From Saprolegnia diclina VS20 (lineage: Eukaryota; Oomycota; Saprolegniomycetes; Saprolegniales; Saprolegniaceae), in the NCBI RefSeq assembly GCF_000281045.1, contig NW_008246199.1, forward strand, positions 3,012-35,067: DNA of 32,056 bases. Reading direction: 5' to 3'. Made by a program: the position numbers and the translations under genes. The notes under the pieces are model-generated. The model had not been told where the DNA came from. It was given only the letters and a program-made list of their open reading frames with translations, and did no database searches. This document shows, piece by piece, positions 1 through 9,775 of this stretch. Numbering within the stretch: position 1 is the first letter of the stretch; each line of letters begins with the position of its first letter.

Positions 1-446
1 ATGTAGCTGTACCAGCGCATGTTGGGGTTGTAGAGGAGACCCCAGTAGACGACAATCACCAAAAGCGAATTCGCAAAGCAAATGTCAAAGAGGCCGTTGA
101 GCGCCGCGCCCTCGCGTGAAATTGTGGTCGGTCCGTTGCGCGACCCGAACGTCCCAAGCTGGTACTTGATGGCCCAGAGATAGTAGAGACCTTGGAGGAT
201 AAAGTTCCAGACCGTGTAGTACGAGATCGTCTTTGTCCCGAGGTACCCGGTCTCGACGACGAGCACTGCGATGTAGAGGCCGACCATGGCGACGCGGAAG
301 GCCAAATGCACATGGTACGCCCACGGCGCAGGGTACTTGTAGCTCATGATGCGGTGGGGGCGGTGGCGCAGGTGATGGATCGACCGCAACGAAGCGAGAA
401 GCGCGAGGGCCAAGATGACGCCGATGACGACCTGAACCCAGAGCAT
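1..446 (-). CDS. AIG1/FAR-17a-like membrane hydrolase, paralogue 1 (C-terminus cut by window edge)
   Basis: An open minus-strand frame begins at ATG 446 and runs off the left edge after 148 codons, so only the N-terminal half is present. It starts MLWVQVVIGV, like the neighbouring paralogues, and shows alternating hydrophobic segments. The conserved SYYTVWNFILQG stretch puts Thr78 where human AIG1 has its nucleophilic Thr43 (threonine plus histidine mechanism, hydrolysis of fatty-acid esters of hydroxy fatty acids). The paired His would lie about three residues beyond the edge, because the visible end WYSY is followed by IQHGG in the next paralogue. Family assignment rests on these motifs and the membrane pattern; substrate is unknown. 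It is closest in style to the genes at 913-1665 and 2036-2788, all read leftward with 370-470 bp gaps, so each probably has its own promoter. Confidence 0.72.
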   Translation of the reverse strand, partial: MLWVQVVIGVILALALLASLRSIHHLRHRPHRIMSYKYPAPWAYHVHLAFRVAMVGLYIAVLVVETGYLGTKTISYYTVWNFILQGLYYLWAIKYQLGTFGSRNGPTTISREGAALNGLFDICFANSLLVIVVYWGLLYNPNMRWYSY

Positions 447-912
447 TGATCGGTCGGTGCAAATTCAAATGTGGCGAGCGAGGAAGCTCCAAGGTTGTTG
501 ACGAGTAGCTTGGCTCTGGCCAGAAAACGTCGAAACTCAAAATCGAATCGCTGTCGCCATCTCTGACGTGGGTTCATCTAAGATCGCAGATCTCGGAAGC
601 TTTGGCATTGCATTGACTTCAGAACTCGCCATTCCAGCGTAGCACGCCGAGTGATCTCGCTCAGTTAACTCGCCCATGAGGCTAGCTTGTACGTGCTCCT
701 TGGCAGCAGCGCCGTGGGATTGAGAACTGCGTGCGGTCGCGGGATGCCAGTGGTGTGATACCACTGTCCACTGCTGAATTTGCCACGTTGGCACATTGAT
801 TGGCTACATCCTAGGGCTAGGTGCTTGTTGTCAAGGAATCGCGCGCCGACCGCTTAATGTTGCCAACGAACACAACTTGAACTCTGTCCTTAACGTTATC
901 GAGTCCTTATCG
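447..912. other. Intergenic region between AIG1-like paralogues 1 and 2
   Basis: This 466-bp stretch holds the 5' flank of the leftmost gene and the 3' flank of the next. Open frames crossing it are short, have no recognisable domain and are not shared with other paralogues. I see no repeat, RNA gene or convincing promoter motif. Confidence 0.5.
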
Positions 913-1665
913 TTAGACCTCATTGCTAGTCTTGATACGACTGTGTGGGGCAGTAGGCGCAAGCCGCTTGAGACGCGAGAGACCCCAGACGGGGCCAAAG
1001 ATGACGACGTGGCCGCCCATGATGCCAGCGTACCACAGCGGTGCGCTCGGTGCGTCCAAGTCCATAAACGTGTATGGCCACTTGCGATACAGCCACGAGT
1101 CGACGCTGATCCACGCAAAGCACGCGTAGAGCGTAGGAAAGACAAGCACAAATGCAATCGAGTGCGTTTGAAGCTCGCGGCGCGTCGACGCAAGCTCAAT
1201 ACCGAAGAGAACAGTGTTGCCGCCGTGCTGAATGTAGCTGTACCAGAGCATCTTGGGAATGTAGAGAAGGCTCCAGTAGACGACAAGGACGAGAACCGAC
1301 ATGGCCAAGCAATTATCAAAGAGCGAGTGGAGGTACATGCTTTGGCGCGAGCTCGGACGCTGTCGTTGAAGCTGGTGCACAATCGCCCAAACAAGGTAGA
1401 CACCCTGTAGAGCAAAGGTCCAGACCGTGTAGTACGAGAGCATCGTGACGCCAAGGCCCAGCGCCTCGACGACCAAGATGACCACGTACAATAGCAATAC
1501 GCTGGCGCGAAAGGCAACATGGGCCACATACGTGGCGCGCGATGCGTACGGCACGCTTGGCCGAAGCGGCGGCGGTGACGCAGCGACGAGGTAGATGGCT
1601 ACAAGCGACGTCACACTCGTCGTGATCAAGAGCATAAGCGCAAAGATAGCTCCTTGGGTCCACAT
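913..1665 (-). CDS. AIG1/FAR-17a-like membrane hydrolase, paralogue 2
   Basis: This is an intact 250-residue multi-span membrane protein. The open frame extends 15 codons upstream, but ATG 1665 (MWTQGAIFAL) aligns with the starts of the other copies. An N-terminal segment (about 5-28) is followed by further hydrophobic helices at about 48-68, 78-98, 118-136, 147-160 and 205-225. Thr80 in SYYTVWTFALQG and His147 in QHGGNTVLFGIE match the catalytic Thr/His pair known for AIG1/ADTRP enzymes, which cleave FAHFA lipids in the membrane. A short basic motif (GLSRLKRL) near the C-terminus recurs in the paralogues. The Thr-His spacing (67 residues) is shorter than in human AIG1 because one loop is reduced. 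Activity is inferred. It lies in tandem with the copies on both sides. Confidence 0.75.
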   Translation of the reverse strand: MWTQGAIFALMLLITTSVTSLVAIYLVAASPPPLRPSVPYASRATYVAHVAFRASVLLLYVVILVVEALGLGVTMLSYYTVWTFALQGVYLVWAIVHQLQRQRPSSRQSMYLHSLFDNCLAMSVLVLVVYWSLLYIPKMLWYSYIQHGGNTVLFGIELASTRRELQTHSIAFVLVFPTLYACFAWISVDSWLYRKWPYTFMDLDAPSAPLWYAGIMGGHVVIFGPVWGLSRLKRLAPTAPHSRIKTSNEV

Positions 1666-2035
1666 GCTGCAGTGCCGACCAAATGAAGACTGCGATGTCA
1701 CCATCGACATATCGTGCTGCGTAGAAGTGTAGTTGCAAGCACCAAGTATTGGCTTTTAAGGCTCGTCGAAACCTTGGTCAACACGTCTCTACAACATCTC
1801 TTCATTGTCTGCAGAAACGCAGCCTCGAAGCTCGACTCTTTTCACAACCGCACCCCCATCGACGCGTCGCCTTAAAGCAATAAGAAGCTTCTTATGGTGG
1901 TATGGGTGAGGTTGGGCACCACTGCCAATGTCCAGGGATATTTCTCGATGGTACGTGCACTCGTAGCGATCGATGACGACTATTGAAAGAGGGAAAATCG
2001 ACAAAATTTCACGACTTTCACTATTGCATTTGGGA
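1666..2035. other. Intergenic region between AIG1-like paralogues 2 and 3
   Basis: This 370-bp gap separates two tandem minus-strand genes. Reading frames here are mostly overruns or shadows of the gene at 2036-2788. No independent gene, repeat or RNA is supported. Confidence 0.5.
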
Positions 2036-2788
2036 TCAAACAAAACTGAGCTTTCTCGCTTTCGGTGGGCCTTGGTTGACCACGATGGGGCATTGGCCAT
2101 GCAGATACCTTTCTTTGAGCAGCGAGAGCATGTAGAAGAGGCCAAAGGCGACCACATGACTCAGAAAGAGGCAGGCATACCCCGCCGCGGCCTCAGGCGA
2201 CGACAAATCGAGCCATGTCGACGGCGTCGACTCTTGGTGCACACAGAGAAGGATGACGTAGGCAGTCGGCAGCAGTAGCGTGAGCCCGAGGCTTTGGCGC
2301 TGGACCACAAAATGGTTGCCGACAAACTCGAGCAGGTACACGAGAAAGGACGCGCCATGCAACGCCAGATTCTGTCCATCCAAGACGCTGGTTGACGTGG
2401 CAAATGCGAGCAAGGCCGGGAGGACGCTCGCGCAGCTCATGTCGAGAAGCGTATTGAGCACGTAGCTGTCGCGGTGGAAGAGCACGGGCTCGTACCGCGA
2501 CCAATGGTGCGCGACTTGATAGATCGTCGCGCTGACAAAGTAGATGCCTTGGAGACCGAAGCTCCAAGTGGCGTACTCGTAGAGAAGCGGTTGTGCGACG
2601 ACGACGAGGATGAAGCGAGCGGCCGCAAAGGCGCGGAGAAGGAGCTGGCACGCATACGCCAGCGTCGACCGGAACTGAAAGATGGCGTCTGGGCGCTGAC
2701 GACGGTAGAGCTGGCCCACGCTCACCACGGACGCTACAATGGCCAGCGCCACGTAGAGCCCGACGAGCAGTTGGACCCACAGTAGCAT
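2036..2788 (-). CDS. AIG1/FAR-17a-like membrane hydrolase, paralogue 3 (divergent copy)
   Basis: This 250-residue membrane protein starts at ATG 2788 (MLLWVQLLVG), the position matching its paralogues. The frame is open for another 125 codons upstream, but that extension is basic, unlike any family member, and probably not translated. Thr74 in EYATWSFGLQG and His144 in LHGASFLVYLLE preserve the predicted catalytic pair. It is the most divergent of the left trio, with extra residues around 100-110 and a weaker central segment. It is divergently transcribed from the 1788-residue protein at 3565, so the 776-bp gap between them should hold both promoters. Function is inferred from family resemblance only. 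Confidence 0.7.
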   Translation of the reverse strand: MLLWVQLLVGLYVALAIVASVVSVGQLYRRQRPDAIFQFRSTLAYACQLLLRAFAAARFILVVVAQPLLYEYATWSFGLQGIYFVSATIYQVAHHWSRYEPVLFHRDSYVLNTLLDMSCASVLPALLAFATSTSVLDGQNLALHGASFLVYLLEFVGNHFVVQRQSLGLTLLLPTAYVILLCVHQESTPSTWLDLSSPEAAAGYACLFLSHVVAFGLFYMLSLLKERYLHGQCPIVVNQGPPKARKLSFV

Positions 2789-3564
2789 CGTGCGCGACTG
2801 AAGAATCCTGCGAGCTAAAATTCTGCGAGCTCGAGGCAAGGCAGCGCAGCTGCAATGTGTAGCTACTTGTTGAGTTTCGAGTTTGCTCCAACCAAAGACA
2901 ACGGGCGATACGAGCTGGGAACATGCTGGCGGCAGCACCTCGGAATGGAAGATCCGTGGGTCGCTCAGAGAGGGACGCCATGCAAGCGTCCCGAGTCCCG
3001 AGACGCGGCGACTGAGACCGACAGGCCGCGAAATCACGTGGTTGAAATTTCGAACGACGAAGATCATTTTGGACCAATCCGAGGGCGTGCCTCGGGCTTC
3101 GAAAAAATCCAAAAACGCCATTTTTGTGCCTTTAAATATGGCGCAACGCCACAAATACCACAACTACCTGCCACCTGCTCCTCCCACGGCTCGTTTTGCC
3201 TGCGCCAACCGGCTGCCAACACAGAGGCATGGGAGCAAGCCACGTCACTATTCATGTTGCATGCTTTGTGTATGGACGTGAACCTGAACCTGGCGAGCGT
3301 GCAGCGGTGGCGACCTCTTGGGACACCCCTCTTCGCTTCGACGCCTCACTTCGACGCGCCGGTGGCGAGAGCGCAACGTGTTTATCTTCACGGTAGCGCT
3401 TCGTGGATCAACATATTCTAGTTGTCCCTTGTAAAACGAGCTCAATCGATCTTTGCGATACACCCCACCTCACATGCATTCGACTCTTCAGCTGGTATTC
3501 AAACGTCCTTTTTTGGTTTCAAAATTCAAACGGCGCAGGTTTCAAGTACAACCGGTTTCACCCC
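2789..3564. promoter_or_regulatory. Divergent intergenic region, probable two-way promoter
   Basis: This 776-bp region separates a minus-strand gene (start 2788) from a plus-strand gene (start 3565). It is the only divergent gap serving two intact complete genes in the left half. It holds a small imperfect tandem duplication with CTGCGAGCT twice at about 2808-2832, and AT-rich patches near 3105-3145. No canonical oomycete initiator is obvious. Promoter function is inferred from gene orientation. Confidence 0.35.
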
Positions 3565-6500
3565 ATGCCGTCGGTGCTGCCAACGACGAACGCCGTCGGG
3601 CCTTTCGCGCCGTCGCCGTCGCCGCCAAGACGCTTCTGGCAGCGCGCCTGTATCGAAGTGCTCTTAGGCTACAGCTACATTCTGCTCTCGCTCTTTTGCG
3701 GCGTGTGGTTTCTGCAGCAAATCAACCCGAGTTTCTCAAACGACCTCTTTTGGGCGCACTACAACCTCAGTGGGTACGAAGCCTACCTCATCGACGTCTC
3801 CAACGCCGTCTTGGCGACAACGGAAACAGGCAACATCGACCTCCTCGCCTTGAGCATGGACAAGGCGTACACGTCGCCCATCTCGTCGACGCTCGTCTAC
3901 ACCACGTACGCGCGGTCGCTCGCCCTCACCGCGTTTACCAGCATCGAGTACGCTGTGCCCAATGTGCGCAACATGTCGATCAGTGCGGTCAAGAACCCGA
4001 ACGCGCAGCTGTGCTGGGTCGACTTTGACAAACAATGGGAGCTTGCGCATACGATCCGACGGCAAGACCGCTGTGCGCAACGCTATGTCGCGAATGCTGC
4101 CGTCTATTACGAAGCCTACCTCCGCAACACCAACATGCCGGCCTTTCTGCGCAAGTTTGGCACCCCCGGCAATGAGTTTTACGTCGCAATCCTGACGGCG
4201 ATTCTGGCGTCACCAAGCGGCCCAAGCTGGCTCGACGCCGTGTCGACCGCACTCCCAACAACGTCGGTGGAACAAGAAGTCGCCTACTGGCGCCAAGTGC
4301 CTTTGACCGAGTTTGTCTACGTGTGGCAAAACTCGGGTATCACGGGCATTGCCGAGACGCTCATCATTCGAAATGCCCTTGGGATCGACGAGACGTACAC
4401 GGCCAAGAACGTCGCTTACGCCAGTGGTCCTTGGACCTCGAGCAATTTGTACTTTCTGCTTGGAAACGACTGGTGGATCATGCAGCTGACCAACCAAAGC
4501 CTCGTGCGGGGTGCGACTAACTATTTTGGACTTGTCGACACGTTTGAAGTCTACGGCGGGTACATGAACAATGCCGACGGCACCGGCTACGTTGGCCCGA
4601 CGGCGCTCGCCCGCGTGTACCTCGGGCCCTTTCTCTCGATCGATGCGCTGCTCGTACCAGTGCCTTCCGTGCTTAGAACGTACTACCGTAGAATTCAAGC
4701 CTACATGATGACGGCCGTGCCAGGCGAAGCGTTTCGAGCACTTCCCACGGTGACCTTGGCGCCGTTCCCGCCACCGTGGCGAAGCGATGCATACGAGTTT
4801 TATGGCGGCAACATTTTATGCTTGGGCGGTGGTCCACTGCCCTTTGTGCAAGAGAGCTTTAGCACCGACGACGGCTGCGTCACGCAGGCGCCGCTTCGCG
4901 TCCCCGCGAGTCGCTTCTCTCTCCTCTTTGCCAGGGCCGCCATGAAGGCAGCATCCTGGAACGTGCGCGCTATCTGCGCACTCCAAAGCGACAACCGCTG
5001 TGCGTCGACGTTGCAACCGCTCGAACCGCTGCTTGCTTCGTCACCACCCCCAGATATGATGCGTGAGCTCACCGATATCACAGAGACCATCGTCGCCCTC
5101 AACGTAACGCTCATGCAGTTTGCCACCCCGTTGACCAACAGCAGCGACTATCAACTGCTTCTGCACCCGCTGCTCGCTGACGACGCGTGGTCTTTCTACG
5201 GCTGGCTCATGCTCTGCGACTGGGTCGAAGGCAAGCGCGAGGTCGTGTCGTTTCAAGGCGACGCTGCTACGATGGTGTTGATCTCGGCAGCGTACACACC
5301 CGTGAGCTACTCGACGGGCGTCGGCACGCGCTACCTGAGCAACGCCAACGAAATCTTGTTCTACTTGGTCAACTACATGTCGGCCGTGCTCACCGTGGTC
5401 GGCTTCGTCTCGGTGCTCTATGGCCTCTCGCTGCGCGGTCGGCTCGTCGCGGCCAACCTCTTGTATTTCAACCGGCTCGTTGGCTCCGTGTGGGTTGGGC
5501 GACCGATTTTGCTCTTGCGCGGTTTTGCGGCGACGCTCCTTCTCAGCACATCGCCGATCGCACTCTCGACGTCGTCCAACGGGTCGACGTCGTTTGCGAT
5601 CGTCCAGCGCTCGATTTTTGACAAATTTGTCCTCACGGGCGAGGCGTGCTGGATGAACTACGTCATCACCGACATTTGCCTCCTGTTTTCGTCGTCATCG
5701 CCGCCGCGCCTTGCGCAGTTGGCCACATACCTCTTGTGGCTCTCGTTTTTTGTACTCGAGTCAGTCTATCCCATGGGACCCACGATGCAAATCGAGCGAC
5801 ATTGCAGCGCCACCGATATGGACCGTTCACTCCAGTGTCAAAGCGGAGTCGTTGAGATTGGCCGCATCGGGCGCGTGCTCTGGCTCGTCTCTTCCCAGCT
5901 CGTGGTCATCGTAGTTGCCTTCATTCTCGGTCGGCTCTCTCAAATGGCTCGTGTTCGCCCGACACCAACGATCGCGCTTCGAGAAGGGCAGCACCACTTG
6001 CTCGTCTCGTCGGTCGCCCACGCCTTTGTGGCCTCGTCCGACGCCACCACATGGGCACTCGATGCGGTCTCGTGCCTCCTCTGTGGCTTGGTGCCGCTTC
6101 GCTTCCGTGGCCAAGGCTACCTCTTTGATTTGCGCTTGTGGCTGCTCGTCCGTGACGGAGACGGCAACCACGTGATACCGCTGGCGTCACCTCCCGTCGA
6201 CGCCCTTGTCGCAGCGAAACCTGCAGCCGCCGTAGACAATCCTACCGCGTCGCGCAAGTGGCACCACGAAAACAACCCGGTCTTTGCTGTCCTTGGGTTT
6301 GTGTACATCATTTTGGCCATCATCGGTAGCGTCTCGTACTTTGAAGTATCCCGCGTCAACTTGGCCAACGATCTGTCGTGGGCGACGTTCAACATGACTG
6401 GCGCCCATGCGTTTATCGCAAATTACCTCAACGAGTTTACGCTCTATTTGCCGCCGGCAGTGCAAACGCCCTTTCATCTCGACGACATGGGGCTCGTACT

Positions 6501-8931
6501 ACCAGGTGCGTACAACGATTCGACGGGCGTCGTCATTTCGTCGAGCCTCCACCCGTCGATCGTGCAGTACACGTTGCTCAACAGCACTGCGGCGGCGATC
6601 CGCGATCTTCGCAGGACGAGTGCTTGCAATGTTCCCTGGATCTTTACTGCCTACTGCTTTGTCGACTTTGCGAAAACGTGGAGCGTGGCCGCGACCGCGT
6701 CGCGCGCTGCACGCTGCGACACCATGGCGTCCAACGGCGCCGTGTACCTCGAGGCAATCTTGCGCAATGTCGCCTGGAGCGCTTGGCTCTCTTGTGGCTA
6801 CGGCGAGGCCTTTGACAACGCCTTTGGAGCCGAGCTGGCAACGACAAGTGCAGGCCAGCGCTGGCTCGCGACCGTCCAAACCGACGCGCTTGCACCTTTG
6901 TCAGTCGAAGTCGACCACTGGATGGTGGCGCGCATCACCTCGTACTCGCTGCAATGGCAAACCTTCAAGAAGCTCGGCTTGATCAACAAGTATAGCATCA
7001 GTAATGCGTACGGCGAAGTGTACCCGCTGACACTCCAGGCGACCAACGGCTCGTTTCATGCCACCCGCGCCACGTCGTACAAGATGTACTGGGGGCTCGC
7101 CAACGACTTGGTGGCCGTGGCGGCCAATGCAACGACGGGCATTGCGGGCCAGAGTTTGGTTCGGTCCAGTGCCAATTTTGCCTACACCAACACCTCGGCG
7201 ACCTCTGTGCTCGTGGCGGCTGGTGCACTTCTGTCGCCGCTGACGCGCGCGATGGCACTGGTGCAAAATACTATACTGGGGCCATTTGGCGCGATCGATG
7301 TCTACTATGTGCCCGTTCCCAATAGCCTCAAAATCGCGGTGCAGCAGCTCAAAACATACGTGCGCCTTCGACTCCGACAAGAAGTGCAGTGCCAAAAGCT
7401 GTTTGCCAACATTTCAACGATCGACTCGAACCTCGTCATTCCAGCTGCGTGGGCTGACGTTGGGTTTTTCTCGACAGGCGGGTCCTTGCTGTGTGACGAC
7501 GGCAGTCCACAGCCGATTGCGGCGGGGACCCGCACACTTCTCTCTCGCGGCCAGTGCCCGACCTCGAACGCGCTCAGCAGCATTGGCATGTCGGCCACGT
7601 ACCTCGTCTTGGCGGCAGTGCTGAGCAACCTTCCGTCGCTTCTCGCGATCCCCGGCATGGACTTTGCAACGATCTGCGCGCAGTCCAGCACGAGCCCGGT
7701 AGCGTGTGCGCGGTACCTCAACGCGACCATGGCCTTTTTACCGGCGTGCGTGGCGGCGGGGTACTCTGCCTACACCCCGCTGCTGGCCCACGCGCGGTCG
7801 GACATTCAAGCGCTCAACATTTTGTTCATGCAAATGGGCGTCGCCAACCTCTCGGCGCCATTGAGCATGTACACATCGCAGCTCCTGGACCCGAACGACC
7901 GTCGATTCGACTTTTTTGCGTGGTTTTACCTCTACGATTGGAGCCGGGGCACGCGCGAAGTCGTGTCGTTTCAAGGGGATGTCGGCAACGTCACCGTCCT
8001 CTCCGACTACACGTCGCTCGTGGCGCGCGAGGCGCAGCGCTGGGAACTCTCGACCATCGTGGCCTCGTACGCCCGTGCGTGCGTCCAGTACGTGACCTTT
8101 GTGATGATCTGCGTCGCGATCGTCGTTGGCATGTACATACTCTCGAGCCGGGGGCACGTCGAGGGGCTCAACATGCTCGTGCTCAACCGCGTCGGTGGCA
8201 TCGTCTGGGTCGGTCGGCCGCTCCTCTTTGTCCGCAGCTTGACAGCTGTCTGTCTCCTCTCGACCGGCACACTCGAACTCGTGTATGATGGCGGGTACAG
8301 CTTTTTTCAAAGCGCAACGAATCCGTGGTACAAGACGTGGCTCGCGGCGAGCGAAGTGACGTGGCTACTGTCGGTTGTCAACGACATTCTCATGGTCATC
8401 ACGCTCGAGTACACGCCGTACTGCGCGACGCCCAACAGTCTTCTCGTCTGGCTTGTCGCGGCGATTCTGAGTGCGACGTACCCGGTATCGCACTCGGCGA
8501 TGCTATCGACCGATGCGTGCTACGCCGCCGAAGTCGATTTTCAGCTCATTTGCAACTCGGCGACCATTTACATTGGTAGCACGAGCCGGCTCTGGACACT
8601 CATCGGCGTCGTCGTCGCCTGCAACATTGTGGTCTACGTCGTTGTCCGCATGACGCTCACGGAAGCGCCGCGCAGTGACATCAACTCGCTCTTTCTCTAT
8701 GCCGGTGCGCGGTACCTCTTCTGGCATTCGAAATGGAAGTACGACGACGTCTACTACCTCGACAAAGCGTCCGCGGTCCTCAACGGCATTTTGCCGCTGC
8801 GCTGGCGCGGCCGGCTCTACGCCTTTGACATCAAACTGTGGCGCATTTTTGCACTACCGTCGCCGGCGTCGGTGCCGCGCGGCCACGCGTTTTACGAAGC
8901 CTCGCAGGCGGCGCTACCGTTGGTCGAGTAG
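3565..8931 (+). CDS. Giant internally duplicated multi-span membrane protein, function unknown
   Basis: This is a single uninterrupted 1788-codon frame starting at ATG 3565 (MPSVLPTTNA). The frame opens earlier at a GTG, but this is its first ATG. The protein is a head-to-tail duplication: unit 1 about residues 27-865, unit 2 about 903-1780. Each unit has one N-terminal membrane segment (about 32-50; about 906-924), a roughly 500-residue ectodomain with N-glycosylation sites and cysteines, the shared motif VVSFQGD (560-566 and 1466-1472), and then several membrane helices carrying a GR..NRVGRP-like stretch (VWVGRPILLLRG in unit 1, VWVGRPLLFVRS in unit 2). Each unit ends with GLVPLRFRGQ or GILPLRWRGR followed by a D.(R/K)LW motif. 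A short Pro-rich tail precedes unit 1. I recognise no enzyme or transporter signature. Likely plasma or endomembrane protein. It is flanked on both sides by AIG1-like genes. Confidence 0.85.
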   Translation: MPSVLPTTNAVGPFAPSPSPPRRFWQRACIEVLLGYSYILLSLFCGVWFLQQINPSFSNDLFWAHYNLSGYEAYLIDVSNAVLATTETGNIDLLALSMDKAYTSPISSTLVYTTYARSLALTAFTSIEYAVPNVRNMSISAVKNPNAQLCWVDFDKQWELAHTIRRQDRCAQRYVANAAVYYEAYLRNTNMPAFLRKFGTPGNEFYVAILTAILASPSGPSWLDAVSTALPTTSVEQEVAYWRQVPLTEFVYVWQNSGITGIAETLIIRNALGIDETYTAKNVAYASGPWTSSNLYFLLGNDWWIMQLTNQSLVRGATNYFGLVDTFEVYGGYMNNADGTGYVGPTALARVYLGPFLSIDALLVPVPSVLRTYYRRIQAYMMTAVPGEAFRALPTVTLAPFPPPWRSDAYEFYGGNILCLGGGPLPFVQESFSTDDGCVTQAPLRVPASRFSLLFARAAMKAASWNVRAICALQSDNRCASTLQPLEPLLASSPPPDMMRELTDITETIVALNVTLMQFATPLTNSSDYQLLLHPLLADDAWSFYGWLMLCDWVEGKREVVSFQGDAATMVLISAAYTPVSYSTGVGTRYLSNANEILFYLVNYMSAVLTVVGFVSVLYGLSLRGRLVAANLLYFNRLVGSVWVGRPILLLRGFAATLLLSTSPIALSTSSNGSTSFAIVQRSIFDKFVLTGEACWMNYVITDICLLFSSSSPPRLAQLATYLLWLSFFVLESVYPMGPTMQIERHCSATDMDRSLQCQSGVVEIGRIGRVLWLVSSQLVVIVVAFILGRLSQMARVRPTPTIALREGQHHLLVSSVAHAFVASSDATTWALDAVSCLLCGLVPLRFRGQGYLFDLRLWLLVRDGDGNHVIPLASPPVDALVAAKPAAAVDNPTASRKWHHENNPVFAVLGFVYIILAIIGSVSYFEVSRVNLANDLSWATFNMTGAHAFIANYLNEFTLYLPPAVQTPFHLDDMGLVLPGAYNDSTGVVISSSLHPSIVQYTLLNSTAAAIRDLRRTSACNVPWIFTAYCFVDFAKTWSVAATASRAARCDTMASNGAVYLEAILRNVAWSAWLSCGYGEAFDNAFGAELATTSAGQRWLATVQTDALAPLSVEVDHWMVARITSYSLQWQTFKKLGLINKYSISNAYGEVYPLTLQATNGSFHATRATSYKMYWGLANDLVAVAANATTGIAGQSLVRSSANFAYTNTSATSVLVAAGALLSPLTRAMALVQNTILGPFGAIDVYYVPVPNSLKIAVQQLKTYVRLRLRQEVQCQKLFANISTIDSNLVIPAAWADVGFFSTGGSLLCDDGSPQPIAAGTRTLLSRGQCPTSNALSSIGMSATYLVLAAVLSNLPSLLAIPGMDFATICAQSSTSPVACARYLNATMAFLPACVAAGYSAYTPLLAHARSDIQALNILFMQMGVANLSAPLSMYTSQLLDPNDRRFDFFAWFYLYDWSRGTREVVSFQGDVGNVTVLSDYTSLVAREAQRWELSTIVASYARACVQYVTFVMICVAIVVGMYILSSRGHVEGLNMLVLNRVGGIVWVGRPLLFVRSLTAVCLLSTGTLELVYDGGYSFFQSATNPWYKTWLAASEVTWLLSVVNDILMVITLEYTPYCATPNSLLVWLVAAILSATYPVSHSAMLSTDACYAAEVDFQLICNSATIYIGSTSRLWTLIGVVVACNIVVYVVVRMTLTEAPRSDINSLFLYAGARYLFWHSKWKYDDVYYLDKASAVLNGILPLRWRGRLYAFDIKLWRIFALPSPASVPRGHAFYEASQAALPLVE

Positions 8932-9775
8932 CCACCAAGCCACCGATCGCGACGGGTCTGTGACGACGCCACCCATCACGCACAGTACGAGCGACGCGAT
9001 CTTGCCGACGTGCGTTTGTTTAATCAATGCATTTTTCATAAGGACATTATTGGCATAGCTACAATACTCGACGCGTGGTGCGACAGACCAGTGAAGGTTG
9101 AACAGTAGGTCAGAATGACGTGGCGTCGGAACCATAGTACATTGTTGCATCGATCGTTCGAGCAGCGTCAAAAATACCTTGCTTGTGACGCATCATATCT
9201 GGCTAGAACGTGATGGGGTCGAGCTGCTGGTCACCGCAAGGCAACAGCCCACGGCGGACCACGTACTACGAGTGCTGGAATTGCTACCAGTACAGTAGCT
9301 CGCTCATCCAACTCTTCCAGTCCGCCACGTCACGACCGCATGTTGATGCATGCATATTCCGCACAACCAGTGACACGACAAAGAACGCCGTGCACCCGGC
9401 GCTCGTCAAGGCACTATCACACCACGACGCCTCAGTTTCCAGTACACAGCTATTGGCTGAGGGGTCGACGAGAATTCGAGTTGCCTTCTCGACCAAAGTT
9501 TCATTTATTTGGATACAATCAAGGGTATATACCCTTGATACAATCTGGTCATTGCCCAGAAAAAAGTCTGACGAAGCACAAAAACCATTGCATTAACTCA
9601 TCCGTCTAGTCGGTCCACTGGTGACTCACGCCATAAGCTTTGAAAATCCGTGGGTGGGACCGGGGTAGCGTACCGGCTGGCGCGACGATGTTGCATGGGT
9701 GTCCCGTAGCACCCAGGGATCGTTGAGGTTTCAGCACTTTTCAATTGCATTGGCCGCGCACCAACCCAGTGTTTC
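8932..9775. other. Intergenic region, 844 bp
   Basis: This stretch lies between two plus-strand genes. Frames are short and show no family resemblance. The one distinctive element is a 22-bp perfect palindrome at 9518-9539, listed separately. Just upstream of the next gene (about 9731-9745) is a sequence loosely like an oomycete initiator (core CAATTG where CAWTTT is expected), too weak to call. Confidence 0.45.
9518..9539. repeat. 22-bp perfect palindrome flanked by short direct repeats
   Basis: The sequence from 9518 to 9539 equals its own reverse complement (ATCAAGGGTAT joined to ATACCCTTGAT). GATACAATC occurs on both sides (9512-9520 and 9537-9545), slightly overlapping the palindrome. 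It lies about 235 bp upstream of the AIG1-like gene at 9776. It could be a protein-binding site, a transcript hairpin or a small insertion footprint; the sequence alone does not decide. Confidence 0.6.

Noticed and set aside
2789-3163. 125-codon in-frame upstream extension of the AIG1-like gene ending at 2036
   Set aside because: The other paralogues start at the equivalent of ATG 2788 with a membrane segment; the extension is basic, has no counterpart, and long open frames occur by chance in GC-rich DNA.
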